Shown: piece after piece, positions 1 to 6,941 of the stretch
How the letters are laid out: every line of letters starts with the position of its first letter
Position numbering within the stretch: position 1 is the first letter of the stretch
Assembly (NCBI GenBank): GCA_022572485.1
Contig: JACZVU010000120.1
Location: 1 to 8,198 of the forward strand
Direction: 5' to 3'
Length of the DNA: 8,198 nt
Source: Myxococcales bacterium
Lineage (GTDB): Bacteria; Myxococcota_A; UBA9160; SMWR01
Program-made: the position numbers and the translations under genes
The notes under the pieces: generated by a model
Told to the model about the DNA's origin: nothing
Seen by the model: the letters and a program-made list of their open reading frames with translations, nothing else
Databases searched by the model: none

Positions 1-505
1 CGGTGGCGCTCTCCCTTTCGCACCATGGTTCGTACGCGGGCTTCGCGTGCCACGATCCGCGGATTGAAAAAGCCGACCGGGCTCGGCAACGGATCGTGGC
101 TGCTGAAGCCGCTCCGGTGGCGCTCTCCCTTTCGCACCATGGTTCGTACGCGGGCTTCGCGTGCCACGATCCGCGGATTGAAAAAGCCGACCGGGCTCGG
201 CAACGGATCGTGGCTGCTGAAGCCGCTCCGGTGGCGCTCTCCCTTTCGCACCATGGTTCGTACGCGGGCTTCGCGTGCCACGATCCGCGGATTGAAAAAG
301 CCGACCGGGCTCGGCAACGGATCGTGGCTGCTGAAGCCGCTCCGGTGGCGCTCTCGCGTTTGCGCCATGGCTTGCACGCGGGCTTCGCGTGCCACGATCC
401 GCGGATTGAAAAAGCCGACCGGGCTCGGCAACGGATCGTGGCTGCTGAAGCCGCTCCGGTGGCGCTCTCGCGTTTGCGCCATGGCTTGCACGCGGCTTTG
501 CGTAT
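1..505. repeat. Tandem array of a 114-bp unit (4 full copies plus a tapered partial copy), truncated at window edge
   Basis: Copies begin at 1, 115, 229, 343 and 457, an exact 114-bp period. The first three full copies look identical. Copy 4 differs from them only at unit positions 14, 16, 19, 22, 29, 31 and 33; unit positions 34-114 are the same in all four. Copy 5 has the copy-4 version of the variable block, then decays after about 495 and is unrecognisable by about 505. The array starts at base 1, so its true copy number is unknown. Two forward frames stay open through it because 114 is divisible by three. However, all seven substitutions are nonsynonymous in the frame of the downstream gene and five of seven are in the other open frame, which argues against coding. 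I see no direct-repeat/spacer pattern and no similarity to a mobile element I recognise. Confidence 0.97.
35..112. repeat. Long imperfect inverted repeat (hairpin) inside each 114-bp unit, copy 1 shown
   Basis: Within copy 1, GGCTTC (39-44) pairs with GAAGCC (105-110). After a symmetric 4x4 internal loop, the 11-base arm GCCACGATCCG (49-59) pairs perfectly with CGGATCGTGGC (90-100). An inner stem GCCGA (72-76) pairs with TCGGC (83-87) around the 6-base loop CCGGGC. With one bulged G the outer stem can extend to about 36-112. Nearly two thirds of the unit is therefore one stem-loop, usable as a DNA cruciform or an RNA hairpin. The same structure recurs in copies 2, 3 and 4 at +114, +228 and +342; the partial fifth copy lacks it. 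The perfect 10-bp palindrome ATCCGCGGAT sits at 55-64 and overlaps the left arm. Confidence 0.85.
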
Positions 506-521
506 CGACCCAGCGCTCAGC

Positions 522-528
522 GGGAGGG
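522..528 (+). promoter_or_regulatory. Shine-Dalgarno sequence that sets the carboxylase start
   Basis: GGGAGGG lies 6 bases before a TTG codon at 535. It is the only strong anti-16S match near the beginning of the homologous part of the carboxylase, whose conserved sequence begins about five codons later. The in-frame ATG codons further left (25, 139, 253, 367, 481) are repeats of one another inside the tandem array and have no comparable upstream purine tract. Confidence 0.8.
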
Positions 529-534
529 TCTCCA

Positions 535-3500
535 TTGAGTGCCGGTAACGTTATTCGCAGGCTTGCCATCCTCAATCGAGGGGAAGCAGCGATGCGCTGC
601 ATCCGTTCTGTCAAGGCGCTACGAGCGCTCGAGGATTCGGATCTCGAGTCGATCGCGATCTATACCGACGTCGATCGTGACGCGCCCTTCGTTCGCCACG
701 CGGACCAGGCGATCCGGCTCGAATCGCCCCAGGGTGCCGTTGCGGCCTATCTCGACCACGATCGACTCATTGCGCTGCTCGTACGAGCGGGCGCGGATGC
801 GGTATGGCCGGGTTGGGGATTTGTCGCGGAAGATCCCGACTTTGCAGATCGAGTCACCGACCACGGGATCTGTTTCTTGGGGCCGCCCGGTGATGTCATG
901 CGAGTGCTTGGCGACAAGATTGACGCGAAGCGAATTGCCGAAGATGCGGGCATTCCGGTCATGCCGTGGAGCCGCGGTGTCGTCGCGGACGAAGAGGCCG
1001 CAGCACGTTGTGTGGCGGAACTCGGCTACCCGGTGGCCGTCAAGGCTGCGGTGGGAGGCGGTGGGCGTGGAATTCGCATGGTGGAGTCGGAGTCAGAGCT
1101 CGCGAACGCGTTCCGTTCGGCGTCTGCAGAGGCGAAAGCAGCATTCGGAGACGACCGCCTCTTCATTGAACGCAAGCTCCCGCGCGGTCGCCATATTGAA
1201 GTTCAAATCGCAGTAGACGCAAAGGGCTCTGCGATGTCTCTCGGATGTCGCGACTGTTCGGTGCAGAGACGACACCAGAAAGTGATCGAAGAAGCTCCGC
1301 CCTCGGGGGTTTCGGAGGATCTATGCGCCGAACTCGAGCGAGCAGCCGTTCGCTTGGTCGAACGCGTCGGTTATGTCGGTGTAGGAACCGTGGAATTTCT
1401 TTCGGTCGATCAGGAATACTCGTTTCTCGAAGTGAATCCGCGCCTGCAGGTCGAACACGGAATCACCGAAGAGTTGACGGGAATTGATCTCGTGCAGCTC
1501 CAGATTCGCATCGGAAGGGGAGAATCGCTGCCTCCGCGCCGCGAGACCGGAGCTCGGGTTGCGATCGAAGCCCGTGTATGTGCAGAAGATCCCCAAGCGG
1601 ATTTTCTTCCGACCCCCGGCCGAATTGCCTTGTTCGATCCCGCACTCGGGCCGCGACTGAGGATCGACTCCGGGGTGTCCGCCGGATGCAAGGTTCCGGC
1701 GGAGTTCGATTCCTTGATTGTAAAGTTGATCGCTACGGGTGAGACTCGCGAAGAAGCCCGCGCTCGTCTCACCTGTGCGCTCACGGATTTCGAACTGGTC
1801 GTCGCCGGCGGAGCGACCAACAAAGGCTATCTGATCGATATCCTCGAGACTCCCGAGTACCGCCGCGGCGACTTTGACACGGAGTGGTTGGACCGCACAC
1901 CCGAACTTCGAGCGGGATCCGACGATTACGTGGTCGAGGCATTGGTTGCGGCTGCAATTCTCTCCTACCAGCGCTCCCGCAACGCGGCCAGGCAGAAATT
2001 CTATGCGGACCCCGCCACGTTGTCTCCGGCGTCGATTCCGCCTTCGACAGGCCAGCGGGTTGACCTCACGGCCGGTGCTGAAAGTTATCGACTCGAAGTA
2101 TTTGCAGTGGGCGCCTGGCGCTATCGGGTTCATCTCGACGGTCGCGTCGCGGTCGCGACACTCAGTGACGAGCGCGCCAACTCAGCCATCCTCGAGCTGG
2201 GTGGTCGCAGCTTGCGCGTTCTGCACGATGTCTCGGAGCGAGGGCTGCGAATTGAAATCGAGGCGCACCCCTATCGTTTTACCAGCGAGCTCGCTGGCCA
2301 GGTCCGCTCGGGTACTCCTGCCGTAGTGATCGGTTTGCAGGTCACGGCAGGCGATCGGGTGGAAGCGGGCCAATCTCTGGGTTTGCTCGAAGCGATGAAG
2401 AGCGAGATCGACTTCCGGGCTCCAGTGAGTGGTGTGGTCAAGGAAGTCTGTGTTCGCACAGGTCAGCAGGTGAGCTCGGGAGACTTGCTCTTGATCATTG
2501 AGGCCGAAACACGAGAGACTTGCGACGCGCCTCATCGGGAACGGCTCACACTCTCCTCTGATTCCGATCCCCTGGATCTCTTCTTCTCGAAGAAGGAGGG
2601 TGACGAGGAGGAGGTTCCGGATCTGAAAGCAGTCGAAGGTGCGGACGCGACTGCTCGACGTGCTGCGATCGAAGCATCGCGTGATGAGATCCGTCGCATC
2701 CTGATGGGCTATGACGTCAACCCGGCACGCGGTGAGCGTCTCGTCGCGTTGCTCAAATGTCCACTTCCCGAGAACCTTTCCGCTGAATTTCGAAGCGAGC
2801 TTGCCGAGATTCGGCACGAGTTGGCGATCTTCGCGGATATCGAGCAGCTCTTCGTTCGGGCTCCACACGCATCTGTGTCTGGTGACGTCGGACCTTCGAA
2901 TCACGCGCGCCTGCGAGCCTATATGCGCAGAATGGCTACCGAGGGCTCCGGAATGCCCGAAGCCTTTCTGTCGATCCTGCGTCGCGCACTGGCCCACTAT
3001 GGGATCGAAGATCTCAAGGCGTCCGGTAGCCTCGAGCGGGCAGTCTTGCGGTTGGTGGCCAGTCAACTCTCTCCCGACCTGCGGCGGCGCCTGGAGCTCG
3101 AGATTTTGAAACGGGTTCACGCTCTCGCGGAATCAGGAGTCCATCTCGGAGATGACGAGCGGCTCAAGGATTCTCTGTCTTGCATTTCGAGTATGCGTGG
3201 ACTGCTGCCTGACGCGTTGGCGGATCGCGCGATCGAAGCCAGCTATACGATCTTCGAGGGCCCAGAGCTGGAGCGGCAAGCAGCACAGACCACCCAGGAA
3301 GTGGAAACTTGGCTTGCTGGAGCAGAGTCGGTACCCAGCCAACCCCCGATGGCGGTGTTGGTGCACCTCGCGAATGCACCATACAATGTTTTTGATCGCG
3401 TTGGTCGGTGGCTAACGGATCCCAATCCGCTTCGCCGCTCCGTCGCTGTCTCGGCTCATATTTGTCGTTTCTACGCGCCCAACAATCCGCCGATCCATAC

Positions 3501-6123
3501 TTCTATGATCATCGGGTCGACTTACATCGAGCGACTCGATCTGCAGGATGGCCGAACACTGCTCGGTAGTGTTGCGGCGCCCGATCGGATTTTGCAGGCG
3601 CTGGAACAGCTTTCGCGAGCTTCCCGTGAAGTGGGAGCCGACAAGCGAATCCACGCGATCGAGCTGCTGGTTCCGGTCGACAATGACGAAGATCTCGAAA
3701 GCCTTCGAAAAGCGCTCGTGCCGCCTCTCTCGGAGTGCTTGCAGGCAAACCGTTTCACCCTGACCCGGCTTGTTGATTCCGAGAGGCCCGAGCATTTCAG
3801 TTTTGCGCAGCCCGCGCAGGGTTGGGAAGAGATGAAGGGACTTTACGGTCTCCATCCCGAAACGGCGGACCGAATCGATCTCCACCGCTTGAGGGCTTTT
3901 GATTGCGAGCGCCTGGATTCTCCGGACGACATCTATTGTTTTCATCTGCGGTCGCGAGAGATCCCTGGTGACGAGCGAATATTCGTACTCGCTGACTTTC
4001 GAGGCCGCTCTCCCGAACATGGCCACGAGGCGACATTGCATCTGGCGTCGTTCGAGCGCGTCTTCTTCGATGCCACCCGAAGTCTACGGAACCACCTCGG
4101 ATTGCGAGATCCGAGTCGGAGATTGCAATGGAATCGCATCGCGATCTTCACTTCACCTGCGATTTTTCTCGATGATCAAGTTGCGGGGCACCTGGCGCGG
4201 CGCCTCGCACCCGCCACGCGACACCTCGGCCTCGAAAAGGTGATCGCGCGGTTGAACGTGCTCGATCGCGCCCATCCCGAGAAAGCTGCGAACCCACTGG
4301 AGGTCGTCATTGCGGATCCGACCGGGAGCAACATGGAACTCTCGTGGCGGAAACCGCACCTCGCTCCCTTGGAGCCCGCTAGGGATTACGAGCGCAAAGT
4401 GGTGGAGGCCCGTCGTCGCCGGCTCGTCTATCCCTACGAGATCATTCGGCTGTTGACGGGTGGGTCCTCTAACAACGGTGCCTCGAACCCAGAAAGTGAA
4501 TCGGATCTGCTTCCCGGAAAATTTGAGGAGTTCGATCTCGAGAAGAATGCAGCCATGCCCACGGCAGTGAGCGTCGCGGGTCGTCCCTACGGGATGAATG
4601 AGGGTTCCGTGGTTTTTGGCGTGATCGACACGCCCACAGAAAAAATCCCGGAAGGTATGAAACGCGTGCTCGTGTTGTCGGACCCCACTATTGGAATGGG
4701 AGCTTTGGCAGCACCCGAGTGCGATCGGATCGTCGCGGCGATCAATCTGGCGGAGAAATTGAAACTACCACTCGAATGGTTGCCTGTTTCGAGTGGCGCT
4801 CGGATTGCCATGGACAGCGGTACGGAGAATCTCGACGCGACGGCGAGGGTCGTGCGGCGCATCATCACCTTCACCCAGTCGGGCGGCGTCATTCACATCA
4901 TCGTACAAGGCGTGAACGTAGGCGCGCAGAGCTATTTCAATGCGCTGGCCACGATGCTTCAGCACACCCGCGGCGTCCTGATCATGACCGCTTCGGCCTC
5001 GATGCTCCTTACAGGGCGGGCTGCGCTGGGAGCGGCGGGAGCGGTATCGGCAGAAGACGAGGCCGCCATCGGCGGCTACGAACGGGTCATGGGACCCAAC
5101 GGCGAGGCCCAGTTCTACGCGCGCAATCTCGCCCACGCCTACCGGATCCTCTACGACCACTACCGTTTTGCGTTCGTTCCGCCGGGCGAGAACATGCCAC
5201 GACTCTTTGAGACGAGCGATCCCGATACGCGCTCGATCATGGAGTTTCCCTGTGAGCCGGAAGAGGGCCACGACTTCCGCACGTTGGGCGAGATCTTCGA
5301 TCCCGATACCAATCTCGACCGCAAACGGCCATTTTCGATGCGCGCGCTGATGAGTGGTGTGATCGACCAGGACGGCGGCCATCTGGAACGTTGGCGGTCC
5401 TGGCAGGGCGCCGAGAATGCGATCATCTGGGATGCACATCTGGGCGGCATCCCCGTCAGCCTGATCGGCATCGAGAGCCGCAGTCTCCCACGGGAGGGTT
5501 ACAGCCCGACGGATGGTCCCTCTGTGTGGATGGGCGGCACCCTCTTTCCGCTTTCGTCGAAAAAGCTTGCACGTGCCCTCAACTCGGCCAGTGGGAACCG
5601 GCCAGTGGTGCTGCTCGCGAACCTGTCGGGATTCGACGGGTCACCCGAATCGATGCGGAAGTTGCAGCTCGAGTACGGTGCGGAAATTGCGCGGGCGGTG
5701 GTCAATTTCGATGGGACGATCGTCTTCCTCGTGGTGTCGCGTTACCACGGTGGCGCTTACGTGGTCTTCTCAGGCAGCCTGAACGAGGGCTTGCGCCCGG
5801 CGGCACTCACGGGTTCTTTCGCATCGGTGATTGGCGGAGCGCCTGCGGCTGCGGTCGTCTTCACACGAGAAGTGCGCGCGCGTGCGGCGAAGGATCCGCG
5901 AATCGTGAAACTCCGACGCGAGACCGGTTCGAGCGAACGCGACAGACTGGAGAGCACGTGGAAGGAAGTTCTGCTCGAGAAACAGGCTGAACTGGCGGCG
6001 AAATTCGATTCGATTCACAGTGTGGAGCGCGCCCTCGAGGTCGGTTCTCTCGAAGCGATCATAGAGCCCGAGGACATGCGCAGCTACCTGATTGGTGAGT
6101 TGCGCAGAGCGGTTGCGCGATGA
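535..6123 (+). CDS. Single-chain, eukaryote-type multidomain acetyl-CoA (acyl-CoA) carboxylase
   Basis: Cytosolic biotin enzyme expected to carboxylate biotin with ATP and bicarbonate and pass the carboxyl group to an acyl-CoA, most likely acetyl-CoA to malonyl-CoA for fatty acid or polyketide synthesis. Numbered from TTG 535 (1862 aa). The biotin carboxylase domain is at about 5-455, with Lys128, Lys170, glycine loop GGGGRG 174-179, His220, HQK 247-249, Glu287, Glu299, NPRLQVEH 301-308 and Arg347; all residues matching the E. coli catalytic set are present. A tether-like beta region follows (460-585), then a biotinyl domain (588-657) with EAMKSE and biotin-accepting Lys622. An acidic linker (about 672-700) leads to a region (about 705-1310) resembling the eukaryotic ACC central domain. 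The carboxyltransferase N-half (about 1350-1585) has SGARI 1420-1424 and GGYERVMGPNG near 1514; the C-half (about 1590-1835) has LGGIPV 1636-1641 and ANLSGFDG 1695-1702. Eukaryotic ACC is usually above 2000 aa, so this is a compact version. The acyl substrate cannot be fixed from sequence alone. Confidence 0.93.
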   Translation: MSAGNVIRRLAILNRGEAAMRCIRSVKALRALEDSDLESIAIYTDVDRDAPFVRHADQAIRLESPQGAVAAYLDHDRLIALLVRAGADAVWPGWGFVAEDPDFADRVTDHGICFLGPPGDVMRVLGDKIDAKRIAEDAGIPVMPWSRGVVADEEAAARCVAELGYPVAVKAAVGGGGRGIRMVESESELANAFRSASAEAKAAFGDDRLFIERKLPRGRHIEVQIAVDAKGSAMSLGCRDCSVQRRHQKVIEEAPPSGVSEDLCAELERAAVRLVERVGYVGVGTVEFLSVDQEYSFLEVNPRLQVEHGITEELTGIDLVQLQIRIGRGESLPPRRETGARVAIEARVCAEDPQADFLPTPGRIALFDPALGPRLRIDSGVSAGCKVPAEFDSLIVKLIATGETREEARARLTCALTDFELVVAGGATNKGYLIDILETPEYRRGDFDTEWLDRTPELRAGSDDYVVEALVAAAILSYQRSRNAARQKFYADPATLSPASIPPSTGQRVDLTAGAESYRLEVFAVGAWRYRVHLDGRVAVATLSDERANSAILELGGRSLRVLHDVSERGLRIEIEAHPYRFTSELAGQVRSGTPAVVIGLQVTAGDRVEAGQSLGLLEAMKSEIDFRAPVSGVVKEVCVRTGQQVSSGDLLLIIEAETRETCDAPHRERLTLSSDSDPLDLFFSKKEGDEEEVPDLKAVEGADATARRAAIEASRDEIRRILMGYDVNPARGERLVALLKCPLPENLSAEFRSELAEIRHELAIFADIEQLFVRAPHASVSGDVGPSNHARLRAYMRRMATEGSGMPEAFLSILRRALAHYGIEDLKASGSLERAVLRLVASQLSPDLRRRLELEILKRVHALAESGVHLGDDERLKDSLSCISSMRGLLPDALADRAIEASYTIFEGPELERQAAQTTQEVETWLAGAESVPSQPPMAVLVHLANAPYNVFDRVGRWLTDPNPLRRSVAVSAHICRFYAPNNPPIHTSMIIGSTYIERLDLQDGRTLLGSVAAPDRILQALEQLSRASREVGADKRIHAIELLVPVDNDEDLESLRKALVPPLSECLQANRFTLTRLVDSERPEHFSFAQPAQGWEEMKGLYGLHPETADRIDLHRLRAFDCERLDSPDDIYCFHLRSREIPGDERIFVLADFRGRSPEHGHEATLHLASFERVFFDATRSLRNHLGLRDPSRRLQWNRIAIFTSPAIFLDDQVAGHLARRLAPATRHLGLEKVIARLNVLDRAHPEKAANPLEVVIADPTGSNMELSWRKPHLAPLEPARDYERKVVEARRRRLVYPYEIIRLLTGGSSNNGASNPESESDLLPGKFEEFDLEKNAAMPTAVSVAGRPYGMNEGSVVFGVIDTPTEKIPEGMKRVLVLSDPTIGMGALAAPECDRIVAAINLAEKLKLPLEWLPVSSGARIAMDSGTENLDATARVVRRIITFTQSGGVIHIIVQGVNVGAQSYFNALATMLQHTRGVLIMTASASMLLTGRAALGAAGAVSAEDEAAIGGYERVMGPNGEAQFYARNLAHAYRILYDHYRFAFVPPGENMPRLFETSDPDTRSIMEFPCEPEEGHDFRTLGEIFDPDTNLDRKRPFSMRALMSGVIDQDGGHLERWRSWQGAENAIIWDAHLGGIPVSLIGIESRSLPREGYSPTDGPSVWMGGTLFPLSSKKLARALNSASGNRPVVLLANLSGFDGSPESMRKLQLEYGAEIARAVVNFDGTIVFLVVSRYHGGAYVVFSGSLNEGLRPAALTGSFASVIGGAPAAAVVFTREVRARAAKDPRIVKLRRETGSSERDRLESTWKEVLLEKQAELAAKFDSIHSVERALEVGSLEAIIEPEDMRSYLIGELRRAVAR

Positions 6124-6821
6124 GTTCGAGAGAAATCGCCCCCAATCCGCAAAGGTCGCCCAGCCCGGGGCGAGAGGAAAAGAAGGCCGAGGTTCGACGC
6201 CGAATCCTCGAGGCCGCGAAGGAGATTTTCTTCCGGGATGGATTCATGAACGCGAATCTCGACGAGACCGCCGAACTCGCGGGCGTCGCGAAGGGTACGC
6301 TCTATCGCTACTTCGACAACAAAGCGCAGATCTACCTGGCGGTTCTCTCACGCAATGCCCGGCGATTCGAAAAGAAATTACAAGACGCCCTCGACCCGCA
6401 GGCCACACCGATCGATGCGCTCGTTCAGGTGAGTCGGTTCTACTTTCAACATTACGTCGAGAACCCGGATTATTTTCAGATCTTCTGGGCGATCGAGAAT
6501 CAGGCCGTGATCGGCGAACTGCCGCCCGAAGTCGTGGAGGAAGTGGTTCGGCTCTGGGAGGAGAGCCTTGGAATCCTGGCCGGGATCATCGAACGGGGCA
6601 TTGCGCAGGGCGTGTTCGCTCCCTGTGACGCCTGGGAGGTGGCCAGCATCCTCTGGACACTGGCCAATGCGATCATTCGAACCGAGCGCTCCCCCGCGCA
6701 TCGGGGTCTGCGGCGACGCGCACTCGACACGTTCTTCGACGACGCCATCGCGCTGGTGCTGCGTGGGCTCACCCAGCCCGCGCTTTGCGAACCCAATAGC
6801 ACAAATGCCCCGCGCTTCTGA
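6120..6821 (+). CDS. TetR/AcrR-family transcriptional regulator
   Basis: Predicted DNA-binding repressor of 233 aa. A charged, proline-rich N-terminal extension (1-20) precedes the TetR helix-turn-helix at about 25-72. The family pattern is clear: ILEAAKEIFFRDGF (29-42), then LDETAELAGVAKGTLYRYF (47-65), the latter holding the recognition helix, followed by DNK. The rest is an all-helical ligand-binding/dimerisation domain, with an aromatic-rich segment FYFQHYVENPDYFQIFW that could line a hydrophobic pocket. The ATG overlaps the carboxylase stop codon as ATGA and has no strong Shine-Dalgarno of its own, so translational coupling is likely. Being last in the unit with an acyl-CoA carboxylase suggests, by inference only, autoregulation and sensing of an acyl-CoA or lipid. 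The sequence does not identify a ligand or subfamily. Confidence 0.95.
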   Translation: MSSREIAPNPQRSPSPGREEKKAEVRRRILEAAKEIFFRDGFMNANLDETAELAGVAKGTLYRYFDNKAQIYLAVLSRNARRFEKKLQDALDPQATPIDALVQVSRFYFQHYVENPDYFQIFWAIENQAVIGELPPEVVEEVVRLWEESLGILAGIIERGIAQGVFAPCDAWEVASILWTLANAIIRTERSPAHRGLRRRALDTFFDDAIALVLRGLTQPALCEPNSTNAPRF

Positions 6822-6832
6822 GCACGGGGCGT
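6805..6832 (+). terminator. Hairpin overlapping the tetR stop codon, possible terminator
   Basis: GCCCCG (6807-6812) pairs with CGGGGC (6825-6830). After one C/A mismatch, GCT (6814-6816) pairs with AGC (6821-6823) around the loop TCTG; A6805-T6832 and T6806-G6831 can extend the base. The TGA stop (6819-6821) lies in the loop and inner stem. No T-run follows, so it is not a canonical intrinsic terminator; it may instead be an RNA-stability or Rho-assisted end. Confidence 0.45.
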
Positions 6833-6837
6833 CTAGT

Positions 6838-6852
6838 CGATCCGAGGGATCG
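6838..6852. repeat. Perfect 6-bp inverted repeat in the convergent intergenic gap
   Basis: CGATCC (6838-6843) and GGATCG (6847-6852) flank the 3-base spacer GAG, directly after the hairpin at the tetR stop. It is short and has no adjacent T-run on either strand. It could add to transcript termination or be a small protein-binding palindrome. Confidence 0.35.
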
Positions 6853-6890
6853 GGATCAGCGTGTGGAACTGGAGAGTCCCGCAGAATACC

Positions 6891-6923
6891 GTGACATCGG
6901 TTCCCGACGAGGATTGGTGTCAC
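6891..6923 (+). terminator. 13-pair RNA hairpin between the convergent genes, possible terminator
   Basis: GTGACA (6891-6896) is the exact reverse complement of TGTCAC (6918-6923). Read as plus-strand RNA, pairing continues inwards with G-U wobbles to 6903/6911, giving 13 consecutive pairs around the 7-base loop 6904-6910. On the minus strand the wobbles become A/C mismatches, so the longer stem favours plus-strand (tetR) transcripts. No T-run follows; the terminator role is inferred from position between converging genes. Confidence 0.4.
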
Positions 6924-6941
6924 CCTACTCCGCGATACTCT

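Noticed and set aside
1..505. CRISPR array
   Set aside because: The entire 114-bp unit is repeated with no unique spacers; unit length and structure do not fit repeat-spacer arrays.
486..520. Sigma-70-type promoter between the array and the carboxylase start
   Set aside because: TTGCAC at 486-491 is a partial -35 match, but no acceptable -10 element lies at the right distance.
3..548. Open frame of 181 residues made of a 38-residue repeat (HHGSYAGFACHDPRIEKADR type)
   Set aside because: It is open because the 114-bp repeat lacks stops in that frame. Five of the seven differences between repeat variants change residues, it ends just past the carboxylase start, and no start or ribosome-binding site lies in the window. 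A real upstream repetitive protein cannot be wholly excluded because the left edge is cut.
1450..1470. Unusual HGITE after the catalytic QVEH in the biotin carboxylase instead of HPVTE
   Set aside because: A glycine at this place is, to my knowledge, also found in urea carboxylase-type enzymes, and all catalytic residues are intact; not a sign of inactivation.
1321..3120. Long minus-strand open frames opposite the carboxylase (1321-2133 and 2182-3120)
   Set aside because: They are antisense to a well-supported coding region, have no recognisable domains, and are cysteine/arginine/serine-rich as expected for shadow frames in GC-rich DNA.
4719..5990. Other plus-frame open frames in the carboxyltransferase region, suggesting a frameshift
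   Set aside because: The main frame carries continuous carboxyltransferase motifs through the whole interval, so these are out-of-frame shadows.
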